Shown here piece by piece: positions 1 to 10,900 of a DNA stretch of 41,495 nt. How positions within the stretch are numbered: position 1 is the first letter of the stretch; the number at the start of each line of letters is the position of its first letter. The notes under the pieces were generated by a model. The model was given only the letters and a program-made list of their open reading frames with translations. It ran no database searches and had not been told where the DNA came from. The translations under genes and the position numbers were made by a program. This stretch comes from Cyclospora cayetanensis (taxonomy: Eukaryota; Apicomplexa; Conoidasida; Eucoccidiorida; Eimeriidae): assembly GCF_002999335.1 (NCBI RefSeq), contig NW_020312213.1, positions 1-41,495 of the forward strand, given 5' to 3'.

Positions 1-930
1 TGGAGCTTTGCGAAACGGCGGAACATAGCTGGGGCTCATCCAGTGATCAGCTCTATATTATGCGCCATACAACGAGCAGCTGGGCAGCCTGCTGGGAGCT
101 CGTCATTAAATAGCACATCCAAGAACTTCTTGATATTCACTCATCACTGTTATTTCTTGAATGAATGGTCAATAAAATAATTTGTAAAGGCTCAATGGCA
201 GAGTCAGCAAGAGGGAATGCATGTTAAGAATCGTCTTCTCTTACTGCGCTGCTGAGCTCCCCGCATTAAGACTGGATCTCACCTTGTTGAGGTTCGGTAA
301 GTGGTCCTGTTTTGGTGGCGCCCATCGTTCAACCAACTGACTTTACACTTTGAGTAAACCCGAGGTAGTCAATCATTGCAATAGTTGCTGATGCTCGTCG
401 TGGCTTTTGCGAACGGATAATCCATTTGTCTGATAATACCAATCCACGAAGGGATGCCCCTGATTCGGCTTTCCCAATTTTTTCGCAGCATGCCGTTGAG
501 CTGACCTGTGCAAGAACTGATGAGTACGCAATGTATTAATGCTCGAACTGTAGTAATCCGTGCAAGCAGATGATGTCCTCTACCTTAATAGAGCCACCTT
601 TGAAGTGCGTCTCTCTCCAGCAAGCATGCCGAAAAAAGTACTCGTTTCTCTCTGTGTAGGGCTACAAAGCGACCTAAACATCCAACCAGCCAATGAAATC
701 TCCGAGTCCTTGCCCACCATTACGGCTGCTATGTTCAGTTCGGCACACCTCATCGACACCTCCACATACATTTAATCGGCTGATAAACCAAGCCTTCCTA
801 CTAGCTGTGGGGCACCTCAATTAACATCATTTTTTTAGGCTGACTTTTGCCGCCCCAACAGACGTTCCGCCACTCTCAGTCCCCATCGCCAGAGGTTTGT
901 TCGCACGTGGTTGTCAAAGAGCACCATATG
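1..930 (-). mobile_element. Decayed Ty3/gypsy-type retrotransposon copy, cut by the left edge
   Basis: Read on the minus strand, 1-175 encodes a gypsy pol segment from just before the reverse transcriptase: a K-F-x-D-V motif, then D-E-L-P-A-G, then H-N-I-E-L-I-T-G, an in-frame stop, and A-P-A-M-F-R-R. In intact elements this is the spacer ending H-R-I-E-L-x-P-G-S-A-P before the RT fingers. Farther upstream (about 540-930) are gag-like scraps, including G-G-S-I-K-V-E-D, which matches R-G-S-I-L-V-E-D in the copy at 21.3-23.3 kb. DNA similarity to that copy is visible by eye at 1-180, 240-300, 380-470, 540-620 and 870-920. Relative to it, this copy lacks about 1 kb (21.7-22.69 kb there). Stops and frameshifts mean it is dead. 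The rest of pol must lie left of the window. Confidence 0.75.
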
Positions 931-1149
931 ATTGAATAAACAAAAAACTTTATCGACACCAGTAACCGGTTATGAGGAGGCCTAAGAGTGTAGTGCATCC
1001 ACAGCCAGTGGATGAGCAGGGAGCAGCTACATGAAATCATGCAGTGTGACCAGCCCTACTGTTCCACCAAAGATCTCTGGAGGGAGATGCCCCGCATCGG
1101 ACTCAACGCAAACCAAATAGACGGCTACTGAATGTTTCCGAAGGAACTC

Positions 1150-1265
1150 TCGCCTTCGCCCTTCCCACGCGCCTGAGAGTTGTCGACAAGAGGGAAGCGG
1201 GCAAGCTAAAGTGCGCGTAGTTGCACCCTCTAGCCACCCCGACTACTCACAGCTAGTCGTCCATA
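1150..1265. repeat. Copy A of a ~110-bp dispersed repeat (possible LTR remnant)
   Basis: This stretch aligns, almost without gaps and at roughly 55-65% identity by eye, with 18019-18127 and 23477-23585. Shared landmarks are a C-rich start, a central GAGGG/GAAGCGGG block, then GTGCGCGT and CTGCAC-like words. It lies upstream of the gag remnant of the left-edge element, as copy C does for the second element. It is therefore probably the decayed 5' LTR or leader of the left copy. Exact ends are not visible. Confidence 0.45.
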
Positions 1266-2246
1266 GCATATAAGGCACACGCACACAACATACGTCTTCT
1301 TGTAGCAACAGCCTGCAGTATTTTGCAGTAAATAAGATATTCGAAGAGACAAATCAGCTACCCAGCTCTTTACCCGTTCTTGGTTAGATAGAACCAGTGC
1401 AAGAGAAGATGTTTATGTGTAGCCTAGCTTGCTAAATGGAGCGTGATACAAGGGATTCGTGTACTATCGGGGTAACTCTGTCCTATAACAGATAGCACAT
1501 ACAAACGGGCGGAAAAGGTCAGTTCTACTATACTAGCTCATTACTAATCGTGGAGCTTAAGGGGTGTAGGAAAAAGTGCCCAAGTAGCATAGCCCTCTAC
1601 ACACGTAAGAAATCTGGGGTAGTGTAACCGTAATCGTTGGTAAGCAATGCGCTAGAAGTGTGGTTGAACGAGTGACAAGCTACGGTAGTCAATGTTCAAT
1701 ACACATCAATATTGTGCACAGGTGTGTAGAGCGTCAAGCGGTGGTCAAGAGGAAATGAAAGAGGGGATTCCAGCGCTTCCCACCAGCTAATAGCTATGGA
1801 ATCGAGGCACACCACACATTCGATACTGAGTATTTCAAGAGAAGCAGACTATTCAAAAGGCTACGTTTGAGCACATAAGTTAAACAACGCACTCTTACAT
1901 ATCATGAACTGCTTATGTGCTTGAGCATCTCTGCAAACAACCCCCAGTGAACTATTACTGCTTTTTTTATCCTTGCCCATACGGTTGGTGGAACTTGCTA
2001 CATTCCCTTGCTAGCTGCTTAATGTATCGGACTAGTTATGTCTGCTTTATGTACCACATTGAAAAGGCTTGCATGTCATCTGAAGACACATAGGCACTAG
2101 TAAGTTCACAGTGGCCGTTCCCAGCCACATAAGGGGTCGGCAAACTGTGATACCACTGAATCCATGCACCTATGTTTCAAGATTTCTATGTTCATTCCCC
2201 AGTTATTGCGATAGCTTTTAGAAAAATATCGACATCAGCTACAGCC

Positions 2247-2264
2247 CTTCACCTTCTGGTGAAG
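2247..2264. repeat. Perfect short hairpin
   Basis: CTTCACC, a four-base loop TTCT, then GGTGAAG: a perfect 7-bp stem. It lies about 450 bp upstream of the cullin start codon. No function can be assigned; a chance occurrence is possible. Confidence 0.4.
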
Positions 2265-2711
2265 AGTCGGGCATGCAGCATGCGCAACGCATCATCTCCC
2301 TCCATCAAAGTGTAAAATTAATTGTACCAGCAGTTAGAACTTGGTATAAGTGAGCGATGCTGGGAAAATACTTTCTGCCAGGTTAAAGAGAAGTGACGAG
2401 TCCTACGCAGTGACATGCCCTCCTAATGACGACTACTGTGGATGCGGACACTATTATAAGGACAACTGCTCTTCAGAGAGGAGACGCCGCTCACTGTGCT
2501 TGCTAATTCTGGCGTATGGATGGTCTAGGAGTGGACAGTACTGTAGACTGCAGTTCACCAGCCTGTCTGGCGCTGTAGGCTGTGGTGGGCCCTTCAAGTG
2601 TAGCAAGGAAGCAGAGCACCGCCACGTCGAAACCCTTTGTTGTTTCTGTCCACCGCATGCTAGACACTGGAAAAGCGAGGGACAGCTTTTGGAAGACTGC
2701 AGCCTGTAAAC

Positions 2712-5700
2712 ATGGAGGGTCACGGAGATCTGGTAACCTTAGAGGAGGGCTGGACGAAACTCCGTCTCCAGGGGATTGAAAAGGTCCAACGGTTTCTGGA
2801 GCAGAGGCCCGAGAGGAGTCAGGCCAACAAGCGTGTATGTGTAGTGTCTAACAAGGACTATGCTGCGATATACACGTACGGTTACTATCGACAGAAAAAT
2901 CTACTTCACCTTAACAGCTCATTCATAGTCAACACCTAGGAGGCTTGGCCGTATGCAACCATGCTTGAGCACTTTGAAATTCTGTCCAAGTGATACCGTC
3001 GTTCGGGAAAGCTAATGGCCTACCCACAAATGTAGCTGAGTGTTCATTCTCGGCGGCCTGTTGCTTCAGGATGGTGTACACAATGTGCACACAGCGATCC
3101 CCCTATAACTTCTCCCAGGATCTTTATCAGCTCTACGGTGACTCCATCGTTCGCTACGTGCATTCTACAGTGAGATCTGGCTTGAGTACACACGTATTCA
3201 GCTTCAATGCTTTTGTCGCATAGTTCGCGCATGCATTTGCACATCCATTATTTGGGCAGCACTACCTGGCGCTGCCTGCATATTCCCCTTGCCCTCTTCA
3301 AAAGGAAAATGTTCAGAGTGTTGACTCGGTGGGCCGCCTTACAGTTTGAGAGTAGTGCGGTTGTGCTGCTTTTTTTTAATTTAGGTCCTGCCGTCGCTGG
3401 AGAACCGGAGGGGCTCTGATCTCCTGGAAGAGCTGCTGTGCCGGTGGGACAACCATCGGACGTTAGTGAAGTGGTTACAGAAGTTTTTTGCCTATCTGGA
3501 TCGTTACTATGTCAAAATGTATATGGAGGCACCTCTCATAAAGAGGGGTATTGCTATTTTCAAAGACCACGTGCGTATTGTCCGAACACTTCAGCCAGTC
3601 GTTTGAGCCATAAACAGTGTGGGACTCATTTGGTGTATTGCCCTCATTACACCCATGGGAAGCGATTTTCTTGCAGGTTTTTGAACGAGTGAAACAGCCC
3701 GTGTCTGCCGCCATTGAAGACGCGATCCGTCGACAGCGTGAAGGTGTGATCCTTTCTTTCGAAATTCACGTGCTGCAAAGTAGTTCAGTTCGAATCTTAG
3801 TACCTCCATACAGTATGCAGATTTGTTATCACCCATGTCTTGTGTAAAAAAGAGATCCGGTTGATATTCTTGAATTGTGGCTTTTGTTCAGGAGAGTCAC
3901 TTGATGAGGAAAGTGTGGCACAGCTGGTTTGTATGTATATTGGCCTCGACCCTGAAGACGAAGGCCTTGGTCTGTACCAGCGGGAGTTGGAGGACCTGCT
4001 TCTGGCTTCTACAAAGCAGTTCTATGACCGGAAGGCTAGAGAGTGGATCGCAAGTAGCACCTTTGCGGAATACCTTCAGCTTGCAGAGGTAGGCATATTG
4101 CAAGCATAGAAATGCCTCGGCTTCTCTACTACTTCCACTTAAGGTTTACTCGTATACATGTGAATTGGGACGTACGCATATTACTTTTAGATAAACGCTC
4201 GTAACCTTGCGCTTCCGCGTATTATGGCCCTTATCAGGCGGCTCTGGAGGCTGAAGCGCGCAGATGTGAGAGGTACCTTCACAGCAGCAGTAGCAGCAAG
4301 CTGCTGGGGGTTGTGGTTAGAAGCACCTTACAGCAATATCAGCAAGAACTTCTAGAAAAGGACACAGCCATTCCGTTCCTGCTTTCTGGAGAGAGGCGAG
4401 CTGAACTAAGAATGGCCCACAAGCTATTTGCCCTCGTGGATGGGGCGGTTGAGGCGTTGGCTAAACAGTTCAAGATGTACATCTCGGCCTGTGGAGAAAA
4501 AGTAGGGCCTAAAGTCGCATCACGCGCGCATGCAGTTTTTTGACATTGCTACAGCACTGCCGTGAAGGGTGGTAACGGTTCCACCACAAAAGCATTAATG
4601 CCATCTCGAGGCCTACATACTTTTAAGCATTGAGTTCGGTCGTTGCTTTGTTTCCCCCTCAGTTAGTGCAACAACGGATTACTACACTGCGGGAAACGCA
4701 GCAATCAAGGGCGCAAGGTTTGACTAGCAGCAACAACACCACCACGATGCCACAACAACAGCGGCAACAGGACATAATCTCTGAGCATCGTTTTGTGGAG
4801 AGTATATTGGACTTGCACGACAGATTTAAGAGCATCACTCTGGACTGCTTCCGACTGCAGCAGCGTGCTTCTCAGATATCAGCTGGATCATCAACGCGGC
4901 CGACCCCGCAAGCTGATTCTCTCTTTCAAAAGGCACTGAAAGAGGGTTAGTGCATGCACTTGACTTTGAGTGGAAGAATATTTATTCAGCCACACCGAGT
5001 GTCAATGTGATGATAGCACGAATGTGTTTCTTTAGATGTATGTCTTTCTTGCTTCTGTTCGATGTGCATTTGCTATGGCTCAGCATTCGAGAGTTTTGTA
5101 AACGCGCAATCGCTGCAGCCCCCTTTTGCTCAACTATTGGCCTCGTTCTGCGATCGTATTTTGAGAAAGGCAGGAGGTCTGCAAGCCGTGATTTACTTTA
5201 TCATTCCCCGCTATATTCGTTTGATGTCTTCTCTTTTCTTTGGGTCTGTGGAACGCACTCTTTTTGTGTCGCGTTGTGTTGAGGCAGCTCACCTCTATTA
5301 GGTGGCTGATTTGATTTGCCAGGTGATCGAATGGGTGACGACGAAATAGAAGAATGCCTCATGAAGGTTGTGGAAATCTTCAACTACGTAACAGACAAAG
5401 ACCTCTTTGCCGAGCAGTACAGGTGCACCCCGTGGCCTACTGCAGCTGTTACATTCGTCACAGGTTGTTGTTTGTTCACCTTAGCTCCTTGCTTCGAACC
5501 TTAGCTGCCCATCCTTTGGATAATGTATTTAATGTCTCGCAGGACCCAGTTAGGTCGCCGGCTCTTACATGAAACATCCGCATCACTTGAACTAGAACGG
5601 CTGCTGATAGCAAAGCTGCGCCTCAAGTGCGGTGCCCACTTCACCGCGAAGGTGGAAGGGATGGTCAATGACCTGCAAGTTGCCGCTGGGCTAATGCGGT

Positions 5701-7414
5701 CTTTTCAACAACAGCAGTTGGACGAACAGCGCAAGAAGCACATCGATCACGAAGAGTCCAGGACAGATGATGCTGCAACGCGCGTGAAGAATACGTCTTC
5801 TGCGTCTACAGTGGAGACAGTGATGATTGGCAGTGTTGAGTTCTCCGTGCAGGCCCTGAGCACTGCGCATTGGCCAACGTATCCAGGCAAGACTTTGAAT
5901 TAAAAAGCATGACAAGCTGATTGTTCACAATAAGCGGATACGGCGTTCTTGAGACTGGGTTGGTATATTGTTATTGCGGATACTACGCGGAACCTGTTAA
6001 AATGTTGGCGTCCGTTATCGCAAACCGCTACGCAAGTTTTTGTACTTGTGGTGTGCTCTTGAGTGAAGCACCTGACCTGCGGCTGCCGCCCCAACTTTCG
6101 CAATGCGTCAGCGCCTTCGAGCAGTTCTACACCTCCCAGACGCAGCACCGCAAACTGACATGGGTTAATTCATTAGGCAAGGCCAAGGTCTACTCCGTGT
6201 CCATAGCTTGTGATCTATAGCCCAATGCTTCTTTCTTCTTTAGTCGGAAATGGCTCGTATCAGTTTTACCCCTGGAATATCGTTTCCCATTTTTATGCAG
6301 CAACAGACTGCTGTTTGAGCTCAGGGACTGCCCTCGTTGCTGCACAGCTCCAGAAGCGTCAGGATCTCATCTGCAACACGATGCAGGCGACTCTGCTGCT
6401 GAGATTCAATAGGCATCAGGATGGCACTCAAAGTAGCAGCAGCTCCAGCGGCGATCCTCTGTTGACGGTGCAACAGCTTGTGGAAGACCTCCGCCTGGAC
6501 GAACCTACAGTCAAGAAGCTGCTTGGCTCTCTCATGCTCGGGCGTTTCAAGATTCTTAGAAAGGTGGGACTCCTGCTGCCAGAGTGGTAATGGGAGGTCG
6601 TACCATCAGCATGCCTATGTATGTAGCCATATATGAAGCAGCTTCTGCTGATATTATACAAGAGGCCTGCACATTTTTTAGTGCACCCTTTTATGTGAGG
6701 TGCCACTGCTTGTGGTACAGCATGACAGCTCTTGCATCCGTTTCTGCGTTTCTTAGAACGAAAATGACACATTTCAAGTGAACGAAAGTTTTACATGTCT
6801 TCACCGAAAGATCAAGCTACCTACTCCAGTGCAAGAGGAAACACAATGTCGAGGTGAACTGCGACGCAGCCCTAATCTCGGCTTGTTACCAGCAACCTGA
6901 GGCGTCTCCATGCGGAGCTTTCGGTGCATTCTCTTAACAGTACCGTGTCTATTTCGCTGAATCAGATTGTTCGAATATGCATGGCGTGGGTAATTTGGTG
7001 CTCCATTCCGAAGGAACTAATTTTTTACTGCCAATAATTTGCTTTGCAGCCCGGGTTGAGGAGGATCGCTCTATTACTGTCGATGCAGCCATCGTGCGCA
7101 TTATGAAGACTCGCAAGGTTAGTCTTTTCTGCCTTAGTGGTGATGATCGTTGACTAATTCTGAGTCGCTCCTCTGGAATCTTGAAGTGACAGTATGACAG
7201 AAAATTGGCGCTCTACCAAGACTCCACACTATTTTTCACTTGCCTTCCAATGCAGAGTTTGTCGCATCAGCAACTTGTTGGAGAGGTTATGGCCCAGCTG
7301 CACTTTTTCCAGCCGCCACCCAAGCTGTTGAAGGAAAGAATTCAAGACTTAATAGCCAGGGAATTTTTGGAGCGGGACAAGGATCAGCCCACTCAATACA
7401 ATTACGTGGCGTAA
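2712..7414 (+). CDS. CUL1: CUL1-type cullin, SCF E3 ubiquitin-ligase scaffold
   Basis: Spliced gene. Exons read as 2712-2875, 3070-3169, 3385-3570, 3677-3743, 3892-4088, 4238-4501, 4663-4945, 5084-5176, 5323-5422, 5543-5886, 6069-6187, (6244-6312 uncertain), 6348-6563, 6757-6853, 7050-7117 and 7256-7414. This gives about 841 residues; human CUL1 has 776. All phases agree. The N-terminal repeats begin with Y-A-A-I-Y-T-M-V-Y-T-M-C-T, the helix that binds SKP1-type adaptors in CUL1. The cullin-homology domain shows D-K-D-L-F-A-E-Q-Y-R and R-K-L-T-W. The winged-helix tail has I-V-R-I-M-K-T-R-K, whose IMK lysine is the family neddylation site, then H-Q-Q-L-V-G-E-V and a Y-N-Y-V-A terminus. Low-complexity inserts occur around 4706-4770, 5701-5820 and 6418-6450. 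The junction between 6187 and 6348 is unsettled. It should hold RBX1 and adaptor/F-box modules in a ubiquitin ligase of nucleus and cytoplasm. Confidence 0.95.
5887..6068 (+). other. Probable GC-AG intron in the cullin gene
   Basis: The exon ends C-C-A-G and the intron starts GCAAGA, close to the GC-AG donor consensus. The acceptor is GAGTGAAG. Joining gives W-P-T-Y-P-A-P-D-L-R-L-P, the same spacing as W-P-F-Q-Q-S-C-T-F-A-L-P in human CUL1. A GT-AG alternative (exon to 5878, next exon from 6064) is also in frame but one residue shorter, with a poorer donor (GTATCC). Confidence 0.6.
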
Positions 7415-7945
7415 CACTTTCCTGCGTGTCCCAATGGTGCCTGCGGAATTTCGATATGCAATCCAAGCCTCAAGTTCTCACCTCTTGTTTACACAGTGGT
7501 CGCGGGGTATGCTTGATATTTAGACTCCAGAGGGCATGAATATGCTTTGGGCATGGCTTCATAAGGGGCTTTTACACACCCCTTGTGTGCGATAATTTAG
7601 AGACCAACCTTTTATAGTGAGTTTTAGTGGTGTAAAGTGCGCTGCATTTCATAAGAATGCAAGCCGGAAAGGCCTCTCAAATCCCATTCACACCAAATCT
7701 TCCTAACGTTCAAAGGTGATACAGGAGGCAATTGCGTTCGAAAAGTTACTCCCTCCGTCGATGCCATGACGTAATGTAAACGGGACTGCATGCTGTGAAC
7801 CAGGCATGTGCTCTCAATCACAAGTCCGGAGACACGCTCTGAAGGAGATATTTCGTGGCAAGCTAGGGGCTTGAGCGATCAGAACAGGGAGCGATAGACT
7901 CCTGTAGTGTAGAACTGTCCTCCCATCCCAAGGTTCTGAGTGCAA
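7415..7945. other. Convergent intergenic spacer between cullin and polycystin genes
   Basis: These 531 bases separate the stop codons of two tail-to-tail genes, so both 3' UTRs and polyadenylation regions must fall here and could overlap. No conserved coding sequence, repeat or hairpin is evident. Confidence 0.6.
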
Positions 7946-10900
7946 TTATCGCTTCCTTCCGTACCGCTCAGCTGCTTCTTGCTGATCTTCAAATTTTGTC
8001 TCCAGAAGCTTCAACTCCTGTTGTTGGAGCTGGAGCTCGTCTTCTCTGTCTTGCAACGCCTGTTCGAGGAACTTGATGTATGCTGTAAGTCGTTTCTGTC
8101 CTTCAACAATCCGCGACGTGTAAACTGACAATTCATGCTGCAGATGGCCTTCTTGCTGCGCCACCTCTCGAGCAAGCGTCGATAATTCCGTGTATGCCTC
8201 ATTCTCAAGTTTTTGCAACAGGGTGACTATGTCTCCGTTACCAAGCCTGAGCTGCGTTGCCATCAGCCGAAACCGGTCCACAAAGGAAGCCACTTCTGTC
8301 TGAGCGAATAAACGGGCTTCTTCTGGCAGGTTAGCGTACTGTTCGTCAGACAACGCACTGGTGACTACGTCTGGAGGCAGCTCCACAACCTTTATCGGCC
8401 TCTCTCGCCGTCTTCTTTCTGCCTGCCCAATCTTCTCAAGCAAAATGAGATCAGCCTCCTGATCGCTCGCTGTCCGCTTTCCAAATGCCGTCTCTTCCTC
8501 CTGTAGCGGGAGCTCAAAATCTTGTTGATTCGCTTGCATGTCCGCTGGCGGTTGAAAGATGCAACACAGTTCCTGTAAGAATAGCTGCAGAGATCTCAAT
8601 ACTGAACGCTCCTCAACCTTGCCAAGTCTCTCCATTGCTTTAATCTCAGCCGAACGATATGCCAGTGAGCGGAGCAAAACGCACAGGAAAAGGCTGAAGC
8701 AAATTATGCCCATGAAAAAAAGATACGGGAAAATAAAAGCACCAGCCATACCAGCATCAGCCTCGAAAAGCTCGGACAGTGGGAAGTAGCCCATGGACAG
8801 CAAGAATGTGGAAATACACGAATTTTTGATGGTTGAGTGTCTTTCTACATGACGGCCGAAAGACAAGAAACACGCATACGAAAAGCCAAGGAATACGAGT
8901 GTGGTTCCCATTAATATGTGGACCACCTCTCCCGCTGCAGAAGCAAGAGTAAAGAACATGAGCGTCATGCGTTTGAGTTTCCGGCCGATCCTTAACAGGC
9001 GCAGAAATGCGAGAGCCAGGATAACAGCTGCCAGCTGGGCGTATGTGCGAAGCAACTGAGAGGTAGCGCTGATCTCATCAAAAAGAACAGCAGCAGCCGC
9101 AGCTGCTTCTGCCTCCTGTGCACCTCCCGCAGCCGCGGCTGCCGATGCTGTTTCTAGGTCCGCCATTAGATCAAAAGTTTGCGAATGTGGCGACGCAAGC
9201 ACATGCAGCACCCACAACAAGATACAGCAGGCCAGGACGCCGAAGCCGATGAGGTCGAACACATTGAAGAGGTCATCAACGAAGAAAACACCCAAGCACA
9301 AGCCACAGCTAAAGTCTTGGCGCTGCTCCTTCAGAGTGCTCCACAGGCGCTTGAGCTCCACGAAAAAGGAACAGCCGAAAAACAAAAAAAGCGCAGCAGT
9401 AGCCACTTGAAGAGCAACAGCCGTCACTGCCGTCGAGTCCCAGGTGGAGTAGGGTTGTAGCTGAAGTGGCAAGGGCAATCACACTTTAGGACACTGCTGT
9501 GCATATGCCTCTGGATACGATGCCCTAGGGTATTTGCCTTCAGTTTCAATCTTACAAGCTGTTTCCAATTCTACAGCTTTTGTACATGGGCATGAACTTA
9601 CGTTGAAAGCCTCAATAGAAAGATTTGGTGAGAAAGTACCACCTGCATTTCTTGGAAATTTAATGTGCACATCCACGAGCGTGTTGCGAGTACTGTGGTT
9701 CAGCAGGACTATTTGGAATGCCACCTCTGAGACTACATCCCTAATGATATTCTCTTGCACAAAAACCTTTAGGAACTCTCTAAATGTGCTCTGGTCGAAT
9801 AGCGGTTGATACTCGCATTGAAGAGATTCACAGGTAAACCCCAGCTTGGTAGGGAAGGACGTCTCCTCACGGAGGGTTAATGTTACACGAACAGATCGTG
9901 TACTGATTGTGCCATTCCAATTAGTAAGCACGAGCTGCTGATATGTGCTTCCTGAGTTCATAGAACAGAGTCATTACGGACAAGATAGCATTGCCCATTT
10001 TAAAACGGTTGCACGGCCAGGCTAATTCGCAGAACAAATTCTTCGCTTGAGTAGAGGGTTAGCTCAAGTGCAAGATGGTACGCTTACCGTCTGACAGTGT
10101 GAGCTTCGGAAAGGCTTTATCGAACACGGATGGCTCCGTAGGAGAAGCCAGAAAGGCCATTAATCCGTGATCTCCCACTAGCCAGCTGTAAAGGTCTCGG
10201 GTCGTGCCTACACCAAGGAGCTGCTGATCAGGATAACTCAGTGAAACCTCCAAATTTGACTGGCCTGTGGAACATAAGACACGCTTTATGCATAATGCAA
10301 GAGCAGCAAGCTGACAACAAGGCGCAACTTGGCATGCAGCCTACAAGGCTTACCCAAGAGTAGACTCTGCTGCGAATTGGGAAGTTGGACCATACTAATG
10401 AGCTCTTAAAATAGAGGTGAAGATATGTTTACTTTAAGGAAGAGGTGCCATGGCACACCTAGGGACGAATCTGCGAGGGTAAACTTAACAGGATCCAAGG
10501 GGAAAGCCGTCGTAGATAAAGTCTGGGCAACCATGTCGCGCATATCCGACGCCGTGTACACGGAGAGCTGCAGAAAAAAGTTTTCACTGGGGCACTTGGC
10601 AACCATCCATGTAAAACTACTCAGGAGTAATTAAAGAACTTGGTCTCCAAAATTGCTTATGAATGGAGGCACTGCTGGAGTATCCTTTCTGGCACGCAAG
10701 GCGTCTGTGCTGTGTCGCGTAGACGGTGCAGCACAGCCCTGCACTGACCTGCATATTTACAGTAGCCACGATAATAGCAACGAAGGCTACAATAAAGAGC
10801 TTTTTCCAAGCATCTTGATGGTCTTCCTGCACTTGATTCCTCACCATGAGATACACCTGAAACATCAGACCATTAAAACAAAAGCGACTGATGTGTCAAC

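Larger units (their letters stand above)
931..2711. other. Gene-free stretch upstream of the cullin gene
   Basis: No conserved protein is recognisable here. It contains the repeat at 1150-1265, a weak inverted repeat (arms about 1871-1880 and 1911-1920) and a perfect 7-bp hairpin at 2247-2264. An open frame at 2350-2709 ends just before the cullin start codon in a different frame. It looks like leader or promoter sequence rather than a gene. The cullin promoter and 5' UTR should lie in the right-hand part. Confidence 0.5.

Noticed and set aside
2350..2709. Plus-strand open frame of 119 codons just before the cullin
   Set aside because: Different frame from the cullin, Cys- and Arg-rich chance-like composition, a competing frame on the opposite strand, and no recognised motif.
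9479..9481. In-frame TGA between two polycystin coding blocks, read as selenocysteine, readthrough or a 24-nt intron
   Set aside because: A strong GTAAGT donor lies at 9601, and removing 9461-9601 aligns the joint with the PKD2 stretch before S1, so an ordinary 141-nt intron explains it.
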